Shown here: positions 35,204 to 47,153 of the stretch, piece after piece
Position numbering within the stretch: position 1 is the first letter of the stretch
Layout of the letters: every line of letters begins with the position of its first letter
Position numbers and translations under genes: made by a program
NCBI GenBank assembly: GCA_903813345.2
Contig: CAIIXF020000012.1
Location: forward strand, 11,764,932-11,824,931
DNA length: 60,000 nucleotides
Source of the DNA: Owenia fusiformis
Lineage: Eukaryota > Annelida > Polychaeta > Sabellida > Oweniidae
Reading direction: 5' to 3'
The notes under the pieces: generated by a model
Seen by the model: only the letters and a program-made list of their open reading frames with translations
Databases searched by the model: none
Told to the model about the DNA's origin: nothing

Positions 35204-38200
35204 TTATTCAACATTAGCCATGTCACTATTGGCCGCGCCGGTTGTTTTGATGTCGATCATTGTCATTCCCCCATGACAAACACGACCCACGGGAGCTTTA
35301 AGACTCGATGCACCGAGCCTATCCCTATATAAATGTGATTTCTCCTTTCCCTTGTATGGGTCAACGGTTGTAACTGTTGGGTCTCGTGGAACCATTTGAA
35401 ATCCAATTTGCTTTTGAGGCGACGTATTAAATAAACTAACTGTTGAAGCGTGTGCATCGTTTTCATCTTCATCATCTAGTTTATAGCGGTCAGATGAGCT
35501 ATCTTTTGCTAGATTCATACGTACAGCAAGTTTCCTTCGCGACCTACTTGGACTCTGAAAATTAAAGACCCGAGGGTCATTGGTTTAAACTAAGCTTGTA
35601 TTTGAAATTTGCAATTGCAACTTTCGGCTGTCAGCTACGTGATTAACCTACTATGAATAGCTAGGTAGCAAGGTTTGTAATTAGGCGTTTTACAAAATTA
35701 GTACCTGTCACTATTCTATTCATATTTAACTGAGTTGGTCATAAAATAGAAGGTTAATCCGATAGCCGACAGCCGAAATTGCATTAGCGAATACAAGCAA
35801 TTTTGATTCATAATTACTACGTAATTCCATTGCTCGTATAAAATCACAAGAACACAATACATACACTTCGAGTTCCAGAGAGTACCCCATGGATAGATGA
35901 GATAGTCGGAAGATTTCCTTCTCTTTTGCCAAAAATCCACCATAACACATCGTGTTTCACTATATTTCTAAACCTACGGACTATCAGGTAGTATATAATA
36001 GGATTACACAACGTGTTCGACTTAGCAAATAACGTTGGTATAACTTTTAGCGCAGCAGGAATATGGTGAGTTCCATTGCACGCCTCGATCACGCTGAAAG
36101 TCGCGTATGGTCCCCACGTCACAAGAAAGCAAACCGCTGCACTGATTCCGACCTGTCAAAAATAGTGTTTTTCAGAAAATTGTGATACTTTATAATGATA
36201 ATGTCCAACAGAAATATTTAGTATAGCTGTTTACGTGGAATCTGGCATTTACTGCTTTCGCTATAAATAAACGTTTCCAATAATTATTAACACATAGCTA
36301 GGCAAGGTGTGTCTGATTCCAGCCAATCCGACGAACACAGTATTTCACTGCGCGGTCATGCAAAGATTTGGAAACAACACCTTCATGGTATGATTCAGCA
36401 AACAACTGAGTCAAGGACTTAAATCCTTAAACCACGTCCCCTTTTCACAAATCAAAGAACCGGGAGCCTTTTTTCCGAACCGTCGTTACCTAGACAACGG
36501 TATTCCAGGAATCGTTATTTGAGAAATGGAATTCGGTATTAGTTTTTTAAAGATTTGCAATATCAAAGGATGTAGCAATAGGTAACAAAGTTTGCAGTGA
36601 GGCGTTTTACACAACTTATACCTGGATTTAGGTGGCATGGTTGTAACTGAAATTGCGTATACAAATATACCAAGCTCACCTACCTTTGTCAGTCGCCTTT
36701 CTGCAAATCTGGACGTATTGCCGACAATCGTACTATCGCTGTTGATTTTACTGATTATGCGTGAATATCCAAATACAATGGCCACTAACGGAAGAACAAA
36801 GTTAAATAAAAACGTGCATATAACATATGAACTGTCCCCGGTGTCATACCACTTTAATGTGCAGCTCGTGCCGCAAGGTTCAAGGTCGTATTCACCCCAT
36901 CCAATCACAGGCGAAATACTCCAAAGGAATGATACAAAGAAGGCAATACAGACAGATCTCTTGATATTAGTTTTGTTTGGAACAAAGCAAGCAATTACCT
37001 CTGAAAAATAAATAGATAAATAGCAATCATTCGGGCCATCATTATGTTACAACATCGTTTGAGAGTGTAAGCCTATGTTACATTAGTTCCTATAGTTCTA
37101 AAAACACTTCGTTGGATATTTAAACAGGATCATTGATGTAAAATCGTTTATTGCTAGAATTTTCCCTTTTTGCTCCCCCTTGTCACGAAGATACAGAATA
37201 TGTCTTTACAGGGAAAATTGACACACATTTATTACATATTTTATTATTTTGCGTGAATTGACAAATATCCATCAATTTTGGTATTCAAGGGGGTATTATA
37301 CTTACCACTTCCACTGTGACATGTTTTCAAGTAGCGCACAGCGGCAATCATCCCAAGGGTATAGATATTTGAATACGCCAATAGAGAGCCCATAAAGCCA
37401 TACCATATGCACCCTACAAATAGCACGATTTTTACGTTATATGTTACAGTAATAGTTTGCTAAGATATGAGGCCCTTTTCTTTATTTTTGGCGAAATCTT
37501 TTTGAATTTTCAAGTGTATATTTCACGTCCAATACAGCGATTGGTGGTATTACACGTATTGTGTCTACGACTTAGCTTGTATTCGCAATTATTGAACAGA
37601 CGAACAACTATAGCTCACGCCAACTGGCATGTCACGTTTTTTGGCACACATTAACTGTTCCGTACATGTTAATTAATTTCACTTAATGATATAAACATGT
37701 AAACATGGCATACTTTGACATGTTTCGTGGCCAAATCGCATCTTTTTATATTTTGCTTTTAGTGTCACACTATGTGGCAATATAGCATTTCAATAATAGT
37801 AAAACCTGAAAGATGAATATGATGTACAAAGTGTCCCGTTTTCGAATTTAACGCAAACAACTTGTCCACTATCAGAACTAATCTACCAGAGGCGGTAATA
37901 TAAATGATAAGAAAGTGGAACAATTTAAAGTACAATTACTTCAATCAATTTTAAATTTTCAAAATGGTCTTAAAATGTTGTTTCAATCTCAAGAATTGCC
38001 ATAACCTGACTGAGGCTGGTTATAAACAAATGATTGCCATTTATATTCTTAAAAATCGTCATTTACCACTAGATAAGTGAAACTAATATTACACTGTATC
38101 TTAGCAACCTATATCACTTGCGATACACACATCAAATTGCGAAGCATTTTCAAAAATTCGTAATCATAACGTAAATATATCAATTGTTTCTGTTATAAAT

Positions 38201-41200
38201 CTCTTTATAAATGAGCTAAACGTTCAACGTGAAAGTAATGTTTGTCTTTTTATCTAAGAATTGCCATGTTCAAAACATTTTCCCATTTCAAACCCAAAGA
38301 AAATGTTTCACACGTATCACATTTTTACAACATTTAATAAGACGACAATATTGGCCAAGCAGTTTAAACTTATGATAGGACCTTTAAGTACACATTTCAA
38401 ATAAACAAGAATATACTACTTATTGTATTTTACACAGTTAAATTACTAATTCTTAATTTAATATTCGTAGACTGTGCTCACTGCTTCCACTATGAAACGT
38501 GGCATTTGCGATATAGATATTACAGAATAAAACTGTAGGAGAAAAATTAGCTTTTCTTAACTGTAGAGGGCTATAAAATCACATTGAAGATCGTATTGTT
38601 AAAACTGGAGGGTTCGTATATATGTGCATGGATTTATTGAAAGTATATCAGTCATTGCTTTAAAACTCACCGGTCATTCCGAATTGCCATCTAAATGAGA
38701 ACTGAGAAGCGACGACGAAGGGGTACGCCAAAACGCACATGCAAAGGTCTATGAATGCCAAAAACACTATGTACATCTCCATGGGTCTCATTCCATGGCG
38801 TTTGATAAAACAGGCAGCCAGAACACATACGTTAAGCGTTATGCTTAGAATGCCTGAAAATAAATAATATTTACTATTCTAATGGTTCAGGTAAGAGAAG
38901 GGAAAACCTCAAAGCTCAAAGATGGCATTAAATTATGTCTGTTTCATACCAGCTTCGTTTTTCCGAACTTCTGCTCTGCTACCTCATATAGTTGAGGTAA
39001 ACATATTCCTTATATCTTTCTTTTATCCCGTTCGTGAAATAACAAACCATAATATTGTTAAATAAGCTAGAAATTAAGATTATCTCATTTGAAGCATTGT
39101 TTGAACATTTTGTTTTCGTATATTTATAAAATCCTATGTCTTTTGACCAATCAGCATTTAGTGTCATATCTCTATAAACCAATGAAGTTCATCTTTGAAC
39201 TCTGGGTTTTCCCTCCTCTTGATTCAAATTAATATAATTTTACATTGCAATGTTTTGCATATATGTGAAAAACAGAAAGTCATTACCTTTTTCTCATAAT
39301 CTATTATCGACCAAGTAAATATGTATTTACAGTGGCACAATTCACACTCAATTTTCTGCGCCCATTATGCCATGTATAACCATTATGCGATCGACAGCTA
39401 ACTACAATATTTTACAAAGGGTGATGTTGAGGAATTAACTTTCATGTGTCATTATTTATTTCCTTATAAAAGCAATGCGAAGGTAGTCAATAAACACCGG
39501 ATCTTTAATCCACGGATTCAATAAAAACCGGATTATAATGCAGAAATGCCGGATCACAGATTTTCGCAGTTAGGGACCTGTCATTCTTTGAAACTTTTGT
39601 CATTTTACGTACTAGAAGACCTCAGAATGAGCCCTATTCTCATTTGCAGTCATATATGCTAGTTTTTGTCAATTGAAAAGCAAACTTTCTATTAGTAAAC
39701 GCAAATACTATTACAATTTGTTTGAGAAGTTTTCATTCGTAACTAATTTGGACACACTTCGTGATCATATAAATGGTGTATCTAATTATGATGTTGATAT
39801 ACAAGTCCTGTTTGCGTCCTCCTTGCTGTCCTGACAATGTTATTTACAATTATAACTCTGTGTCAAGAATTACTACTCATTCTTGACATTCCTTTGGGAA
39901 TGAGTACATTGAGGTTTCTGCCAGGGACAAATATGAAATAGGTACGAAACAAAGTTTCTATTTTTCAAAATTTGCGAAATTATTTAGTGAAATATAGCGT
40001 GAAATATAGCGGGTTTACAGTATCATTATGAAAATTGCATATCTTAGCATGGGAAACAGCATATGTTTGCATTCTACGTGGAACGTTTAGCATGTTGTGA
40101 TCAGATGATAGATCGATCAGTGCCAAAATCTAGCAAAATGAACTAAAATGATAATTCAAACCCATTTGATAACCCTCCTCTTATTTCTATTCTGTAGAGT
40201 AAATCATGGTAATGGACTTTTTTTACATGATGAAATGATATTTTAATGATGCTTCACATAAGAGAAATGGTTCTTTCCCTAAAATCATTTATTGAAACAA
40301 CACTATTATAAAATTAATGTAAAACAACGACAGGTCCCTCACTGGAAAAATCTGTGATCCTGCATTTCTGCATTTTAATCCGGGTTTTATAAAACCCGCG
40401 TATGAATCCGCGAATTAAAGATCCAGTTTTTATTGACTACCCAATATGAATGCCCTCTCAGGCATTAGATAAATACAGCAAGTGAACGCGAATACGAAAG
40501 GAATGGCATATATGCAAATGCTACTTCTAATCTTTGTCATTGAGTGTCGTATACAGGGTGACACAAAAATGCCACTCGCATGATGTTAAATATTTTTTTT
40601 GTCTGCATGATATTTGAATTGTTTGAATTACCTGAATTGTTCAGCAATTCCGCCGGAAGACGCAGATGACTAGCTTGACTAGATGCACCAACTTTATCAG
40701 TTTGAGCGTTTCAAGATGTGCTCTAAATATCGTTTCATTCTTTTGTAGACACACCTGGATCCTACTACAGTAAAATTTTAAATGTTAGGAACTACTTTGA
40801 ATTTAAAAAATAAGCAATCAAATGACCAAATTGAAACAGTATATGTAAAAATAGAAACATTTATATTTATCCTAACTTTTGTATATTTCAGATAGTAATG
40901 TATAATGTGCAGCAAAGCTGTGGCCTTTTGTAATTTAGGGAGTTTCAGCCATGTTAATTTTTCCGAAATAGCATGGCAGAGAAGTATCAAAATATAAGAG
41001 GACACAGATATGATAGCTAGATTACAAAACAAACTAAAATATACAAAAGTTAGGATAAATATAAATGTTTCTATTTTTACATAAACAGTTTCAATTTGGT
41101 CATTTGATTGCTTATTTTTTAAATTCAAAGTAGTCACAAACATTTAAAATTTTACTGTAAGAATGTTACTAAGCTGTTGTAATACAACTTTGTAAATACT

Positions 41201-42610
41201 AATAATTTTGCTTGTACTTTCAGGGAGAGAAAGTAATTAAGCATAATATGATAAAATAATCTTACAAAAGGTGGGTGGCATTTTTAGTAGAATCAATGTG
41301 TGTCTATATAAGAATGGACGACATTTAGAGCATATCTTGCAATGCTCATACATCATGTGCATCTAGTTGCTTAAGATTCAAAATGCAAAAATGGGGAAAA
41401 ATGTTTAAATTCTCCCAAATAACATAATGTGGTAACCAACTACTAGAAATAAACACATTATTGAAAACATCTTTAGTTAACCTCAAACAAAGTATGCACT
41501 TTTAGAAAAAAGACATGACTATGAATGATGTGAAAAAAAGTATTCCAGAATTAAAACAATTTTCGTCATGGATGCTTGCTAGATCTGGCACTATAAATAA
41601 TTCTATATCTGTGTGTAGGATTATTCTAATTTTATAAAGGACGATTCTCGAGTTGGAGAACAGTCTCCTGGGCTAATAATTTTTTTCATGAAAACTATAG
41701 AAATATTACCCAAATTAAACTATGAATATTCAAAAGAGGACATCAAAATCTACAAGATGTAAAAATAAGAAATTGGTCTGAAGCAGGGGTAACGCTCAAT
41801 TAGACCGATTTAATAAGATACAAGTCTCGATTTGGGGAAAGAAGTTCATCAGTGTACTGCGCTGGTGTAGTAATCTAGAAATATTACCCAAATTAAATTA
41901 TGACTATTCAAAAGAAAACATTCAAATCTATGTTATGTAAAAAATCAAGTTTGTCCAAAGCAGGATATCGATAATGCTCATTTAGATTGATGAACTTCGT
42001 TCTCCAAACCGAGAATCGTCCTTTAGTACAATGTGTTACTTTAAGATAGTGGATAACAAAAAAGTTTTTAGCACATGGCATGGCCAGTATCCAAAATAAA
42101 AAATAATTATTAATGGATCTGGCTCATTTTCTCACCGAATGTTGATCTACTGATTAATCATACACAAAATAAATGTTCAGATGTTACATGTAATATTCTG
42201 TGTTCTATGATAACCATGGCAACCCAAGTAAAGGGTACTATGAGTAGTCAAAAAAGAAAGATGTGTTGAACTTAATGGGAAATACTTAGAATGAACATCT
42301 GAGAAAATAATAATATAGAAGAATACATTGAATGTAACAAAATATGTTTGTATTCGCATGGTATAAAACCATTAAGAAAGAAAACATTGCAATATTTTCT
42401 TTTTTTGACTGCTCCGAGTACCCTTGAAAAGGGTTGCCATGATTACCATAGAACGCACAATATTAAATGTAACACATTGAAATTTATTTTGTGTATGTAT
42501 AATTAGTAGATCAACATAGCATACTCACCAACAATAGTAAGATACAATCCTGATACAATATCTACAGCCGTTGGAACATTTGATTTGAAATAATCCTCGG
42601 TATTCTCCAT
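35204..42610 (-). CDS. Opsin of the Opn5/neuropsin (tetraopsin) type, six exons
   Basis: Predicted exons, in order, are 42529-42610, 38671-38853, 37306-37413, 36684-37000, 35865-36152 and 35204-35554; phases are 1, 1, 1, 0, 0 and the product is 442 residues. It is a seven-helix photoreceptor that binds retinal. Seen: the retinal Schiff-base lysine K274 in FAKSNTLCNPIIY, NPIIY at 280-284, the disulphide pair C90 and C171, and a glutamate (E165) six residues before C171, equivalent to E181 of bovine rhodopsin. The position of the vertebrate counterion E113 is tyrosine (Y93), as in most invertebrate opsins. EPCGTSCTLKW, YLTIVGILS and RRLTK resemble vertebrate OPN5 closely. The DRY motif is VRY (114-116). 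The C-terminal tail is long and Ser/Thr rich. The donor of exon 5 is uncertain: AGT|gtatgt at 35865 was preferred over GGG|gtactc upstream. The start codon follows a short N terminus with no obvious glycosylation site. Confidence 0.88.
35594..35798. mobile_element. MITE family B copy filling opsin intron 5
   Basis: The ends GCTTGTATTTG and, inverted, GCTTGTATTCG, with GGCTGTCAGC, GATTAACCTACTATGAATAG and GGTTAATCCGATAGCC inside, match the copies at 4413 and 32448. The intron is 310 bp (35555-35864), so the element makes up two thirds of it. Confidence 0.7.
37414..38670 (-). other. Opsin intron 2
   Basis: Mostly AT-rich sequence. Near 37570 it holds one end of MITE family B (CTTAGCTTGTATTCGCAA) without its partner. 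No exon was recognised in it, and the flanking exons join in frame without one. Confidence 0.5.
39482..40442. mobile_element. 961-bp DNA transposon with about 100-bp inverted repeats in opsin intron 1
   Basis: The ends GGTAGTCAATAAA and TTTATTGACTACC continue into arms of about 100 bp (ACCGGATCTTTAATCCACGG; AATGCAGAAATGC; GGATCACAGATTTT; GGGACCTGTC) with scattered differences. The flanks CAATGCGAA and CAATATGAA agree at 7 of 9 positions, which would fit the 9-bp duplication of Mutator-like elements, but the match is imperfect. No open frame of note is inside. Confidence 0.7.
40768..41157. mobile_element. 390-bp Tc1/mariner-type foldback MITE in opsin intron 1
   Basis: TA dinucleotides (40766-40767 and 41158-41159) flank ends reading CAGTAAAATTTTAAATGTT and their inverse. 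Each arm is about 120 bp and the arms are nearly identical (GAAACATTTATATTTATCCT and its complement), so the element folds into a long hairpin. The 121-codon frame across it results from the palindrome. Confidence 0.85.
41637..42024. mobile_element. 388-bp MITE with TA flanks in opsin intron 1
   Basis: The ends AAGGACGATTCTCGAGTTGG and, inverted, AAGGACGATTCTCGGTTTGG are flanked by TA on both sides. An inner segment (AAATATTACCCAAATTAAA, CTATTCAAAAGA) is present twice in direct orientation. Confidence 0.8.
42141..42514. mobile_element. 374-bp foldback MITE next to opsin exon 1
   Basis: The arms of about 95 bp start GTTGATCTACTGATTAATCA and GTTGATCTACTAATTATACA (the second read on the minus strand) and run to CATGGCAACCC. 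Its right end is 14 bp from the splice donor of exon 1 (GT at 42527-42528), so the hairpin lies at the very start of intron 1. Confidence 0.8.
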
Positions 42611-43029
42611 GACTTTGATATTAAAAACGATGCACAAAATCAATCAAAATCGATCTGACGTTTAAGAAAAAACTAAAATAATAGAGCGTGTTCTGATTAC
42701 ACAAAGCGCACATTTACCAGCCTCGGTGTCAGATCAACAGAGTGAATATAATATGCGTATACAATGAGTTTTAGAATCTCTCGTCTGAGAAAATTAGCTG
42801 CTAATAGAGATCTCACTTATGAGTAATTTGACACAATATGTAACTTGTCACTTAGGAGGACATTTGTCCGCGTTTGTAGCTAGGAAGGCAAATTAAATAA
42901 AAACCCTTCGAAACACAACCAAATGGACTTGTCATCGGAGTTATCAAATGACTGACCCGGTGTTAAATAACCATAACTTTCGATCGATCTATAATATCTA
43001 TCTAATATATGAAAGAACATTATATTCCC
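42611..43029 (-). other. Upstream region of the opsin gene
   Basis: The 420 bp before the start codon contain no repeat that I recognise and should hold the promoter. Apart from AT-rich tracts, no core promoter element could be assigned with confidence. Confidence 0.35.
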
Positions 43030-43413
43030 TACTACACGGTGTTATAGCATGACGGTTACGACAAGGCGATTTGCAAATTTTTGCGGTAACGATAACAAAA
43101 AATGGCGGATTTGAAAGACAGCATGTCCTCTTTCTCGCATGTAGGCAAGATTCACAGATAAGATTTCCTTTTCAACTAGTTCCATTCGGTGACGTATATA
43201 TGGATGGTTATAAAGACTGGGTCAAATCTGCCAGGTGGTTTACTAGAAGCGGAATATATGATATAAACTTACCGACTGAGATGTCAAAGTTCATATTTTT
43301 TAGTCCATTCTCGTGATTTCTCAGTATATGTTCCTCAGAGCCACTCGAACTATTAACAGTAAGTAAACTGTGTATAAACAAGCCATAAAATGACAAATCC
43401 AGAACAGGAACAT

Positions 43414-44660
43414 GGTCATATTTTTTTATATTTTTTATTATTATTAAAATCATATAAACATAATATATACATATAAGTGATAATGACACCCTAGTGGGTG
43501 TATGTCTTATCACAAGCTAAAATATTTAAAAATGGCATATTGTTAGTTACATTTATTATTGATGTTACAAAGTGTCTCAAAGTATAAATTATGTAAGCCA
43601 AACTGGGAAACAAATAAAAATAAAAATGATGTACATTATAAAAGATGTAATAAAACATTTTAATGATGTAGAATAGCTAAATGGAAAAAGGTGCATCTGT
43701 TAAAAATTCGTACAGGGTGCTAATCATAGAGACTAATTACATGTCTTTTGAAGGCTCGCTTAAAAATAAAAATTGTTTTTGAATTTTTGATAACATCTGG
43801 AGTTGAATTCCAGATTATTCCCCCTTGAGTTTTAATACTTCGTTTGCCATAGTTGGTTCTAAATTTGGAAAAATGAAGATTGTCAGTCTGTCTTGTATTG
43901 TGGTCGTGTACCTGCTTATTTGCTTGAAAATAATTGCAAAATAAGTCATTCGGAAAATTGTATGGACGTTTGATGCATTTGTAAGTAAAGATAAGAACAT
44001 TGAGTTTATAAATATCATTTATTTTCAGTATATTTAGTTGTTGAAATAAAGGTGATGATGGTGCTTTGTTATATTCACTATTAGTAACTAAGCGGGCAAA
44101 TCTTTTCTGCAGCTTTAATAAGATATCAATATGTGTTTTTCCTGTCCCACCCCAAGCTGGGATGCAATATTGTAAGTGTGAATAAATAAATGAGTAATAG
44201 ATATTCAATAATGATTTGATACTGAGTTTGTGTTTTATTCGAAATAGAGTACCTATGGTTTTTGAAATTTTTAGTGCAATTTTTCGAATATTTTCTTTCC
44301 AATTTAAATGGTCAATTATAACGCCAAGAAAATTTGTTGAAAAACACGAATAATGTAAGAGTCTCTAATTTTGATTGAAATATTATCTGGTACCCTATTT
44401 TGTGAAGTTGTAAAGACCATAAAGTTGGTTTTATCAATGTTCAATGAGAGTTTATTAGCACAGAACCAATCATCTACAGTTTTTAATTCATTATTCACTA
44501 TATCAATTAAGGAATAAATATTTTTGTCAGAGCAAAGAATATTTGTATCATCAGCAAAAATTACATATTTGAATAAATTGCTAGAAGAGATTAGGTCATT
44601 TATGTAAAGGATGAAAAGTACGGGGCCTAAAATGGATCCCTGAGGGAACATTGATGTAAA
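43414..44660 (-). mobile_element. 5'-truncated LINE with reverse transcriptase fragment, frameshifted
   Basis: Two minus-strand frames (44316-44651 and 43720-44208) together cover the second half of a non-LTR reverse transcriptase: PQGSILGP, the catalytic FADDTN, ANKLSLN-x2-KTNF, then YSHLQYCIPAWGGT and a C-terminal domain ending in RAFKRHVISLYD. The two frames are out of register, with a single shift near 44340. An A-rich 3' end (TTTTTTTATATTTTTTATT on the plus strand at about 43420) marks the 3' terminus. The 5' end is cut at about 44660, inside the host transposon. Inactive by truncation and frameshift. Confidence 0.88.
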
Positions 44661-45291
44661 TAATAAGGTTTCAAACGCAATGTCGTTAGACGACTACGTA
44701 TGAATTCTATAGACGGTAACGTATTGTATTAGATGTACATTAGATATTTAGCGGACGGTTACGTGCTCGTTCATCTTTCAAGTTAAGGTTGCTAGTTCTG
44801 ATTACCTCTTTCCATGTTATTGTTATAATGGGTAAGAAATAGAATATTGAATTGCTAATATTTGTTTTCAGGACTCGCAAGAGACGCTCTTGTTTGAGCC
44901 TCTATAGGGCAAGGAGAAAATTGTTTCTTGCTTTATTTATGTAATCAATTCAAGTAAAAATGATAGCAATGAAGAGGCACAAGAAGAATTAGCATCAAGT
45001 ACTGATGAATATGACAAAATTAATAACAATGAATCTTGGATACATATTTGAACGAGGTTCGCGTAACCGTCAATCAATTTTTGCGTAACCGCAAATTAAA
45101 AATAGAATATTATGGCTGAAGTAGAACATATTAGGTGGTTTCCAATGCTCAATTGGCTTTTTATGATCGTATGTAGGTTACATCTACATACCCCGAGGTC
45201 GTTAGGCAATGTAGACCATGGCCTAACGATAAAAATAAACAAATTACTAAATTTTGTGTAGTTTTGAATTTCAAACTCAACAGTTTTTCGC

Positions 45292-45456
45292 TTATTTCAT
45301 GTTATCCGAGGGCATCAATTTGCAAAGAATACGTTCAAAATATACATTATTAAGTGCATCACCGAATGCGATGCCTACAAAATCGTTCATCCTTTCATTG
45401 ATACACAGTAGAAGAAAATATACACCAACCTTAGTTTTCTGTTCCATCGCGGCCAT
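45292..45456 (-). CDS. Short hypothetical frame at the end of the 2.5-kb transposon
   Basis: A 54-codon frame starts with ATGGCCGCGATGG, a favourable start context, and points into the element. It matches no family I know. It could be a first exon or a remnant of a transposon gene; a GTATAT lies within it as a possible splice donor. Support is weak, and coding is an inference from start context only. Confidence 0.25.
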   Translation of the reverse strand: MAAMEQKTKVGVYFLLLCINERMNDFVGIAFGDALNNVYFERILCKLMPSDNMK

Positions 45457-45539
45457 TTTATTGGATAAATCAGTGATCGTAGTCGTCTAATCTCGTTTCC
45501 AGAGGTGTCGTAACCGTCATGCTATAACACCGTGTACTA

Positions 45540-47153
45540 TATAAAACATCATTGAGTCCCTTCACGCTCCCAAAGAAGAAAAAGCACAATAACATTATAA
45601 CATTTCTCAACTTCAAGGAGGTACACGGGGAGATATGCTAAGTACTAAAATAGTACAAAATTAGTACTAAATTAGCAATCGTAATATTTAACATTTTAAC
45701 CGTCGCGTAAAGTATTTATCGCATTATCTAAACATTTTGGAGCCTCCATTTTGGAGCCTCCTGGAGCTGCGATCTGGTTAACACAGTGAACTGGAAACGC
45801 TGCGGTAGTCTAGATCTGTTTAGGAAATATATCACTTGGCTCTCCTCTTCAGGAGAGAAAGAAAAGATCTATTATACCCATTGGCATCAAAAGAAGAACG
45901 ATTAATTCACATAAAAACCTTTTGTTTTTTGTCATTAGTTTTATGTTTTAGCACACATCATCTAATGAAGGCTTAAGTCGGCTTATTGCACGTGTAGGAC
46001 CACCAGGTTGGAACGTTTCAATTTGCCTAACAAGTACAACACGTTTTTGAGAGATAGATTCGATTCCGAACTCTTATCTAATAATCTGAAAATAATATCA
46101 AAACAAAATGGTAAGAGCGTTTCTAAAATTGTGCCCTTAATCGACGGAGCGTTTCGAGGAAAACAAGCAATTTCTCGATAATTAGTAATGGATTTGGACT
46201 GGGATTTTAGGAAATGAGAATATACGAGTTTGTTATCTCCTACGTTGACAGAAATATTGACGTTTTCATGTAAATACTTGACATAATAAGTTTAAGTCGT
46301 AATTTGTGGTCAATTTGTCAACTTGAGATTCGTTCGATCTACACTACGGAGCTTTGATCAAGCAAATAACAGTTTATAACCAGAAGTAGAATAAATAAGA
46401 TCTTTGCTCAGGGTATTGTTCATCGAATGGTACATAATACACCCTATGCAGACAGAGCCTGTGGGAAATATTGGGTGGGGAGCAAATGAGCGGAGGGTGC
46501 GGAGCTAACGGTGATTTTTGAATTTAAATTTGGGATATTTCTGGAACTAAGCCGTTTTGGGACTTCAAATATACCAAAATATGTGTATTTGACATCAAAT
46601 ATCAATACAATTGTGAAAATAGCGCAATTCATTCTATAGCGACGCAGTGTGCCTTAAACCTTTCCCAGACCTATATATTTTGAAATTATCCTTTTAATAC
46701 TGAGTCCCCAGCATTCATAAAAAATGGTGCTATATCTCTAGTAATGATTCAAGTCAGGGAATCGAGTGCAATTATGCATGACAATATGCTCACCTATTCT
46801 AATATAAGTTATTTAAAATATTATATACTTCAAATGGGACTATACTGCCCAGTTTTTATAGTCTCTAGACAAATGTAAGTAGACAACATAGTCTCCCTGG
46901 ACATACCACGTATAACTAGAAAAATAAGGATAAGTTGTCTCTGGGACAGAGGCAACCAGAAAATATAGTCCACTTGGACGTGTACATCTCGAAAATTAAG
47001 AATAAATTGTCTCAGGGGCAGAACTAACTAGAAACGATAATCTCCTGTATGTGCATTACTATCAAAAATAATTCCATGAAAACGAGGAAACGAATATGCC
47101 AAAGCATTTTAGTTCCATTTTATGCAGAATATGTGAAAGAAAAAAAGGATATA
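45540..47153. other. Non-coding stretch
   Basis: No gene was recognised. About 45640-45680 has short repeats of TAGTAC/AATTAGTAC. CCATTTTGGAGCCTCC is doubled at about 45740-45770. About 46840-47045 is an imperfect repeat of roughly 90-100 bp (AGTCTC-TGGACA, TAACTAGAAA). A 62-codon minus-strand frame at 46444-46632 is unsupported. Confidence 0.4.

Larger units (their letters stand above)
43035..45534. mobile_element. 2.5-kb DNA transposon, CACGGTG ends, 5-bp target duplication
   Basis: The inverted ends are identical over 29 bp, starting CACGGTGTTATAGCATGACG and continuing GTTACGACA. The flanks are TACTA at 43030-43034 and TACTA at 45535-45539. The motif CGGT(T/A)ACG recurs in either orientation about seven times (near 43053, 43084, 44712, 44754, 45060, 45083 and 45509), probably transposase-binding sites. 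Short frames start near each end and point inwards (43102-43161 plus strand; 45292-45456 minus strand), but no transposase motif was recognised. A LINE fragment is inserted inside. The CAC start and 5-bp duplication recall Transib/RAG-like elements; this is only a resemblance. Confidence 0.8.

Noticed and set aside
40778-41143. 121-codon minus-strand frame
   Set aside because: It runs through the mariner-type hairpin MITE; the protein is a by-product of the inverted arms.
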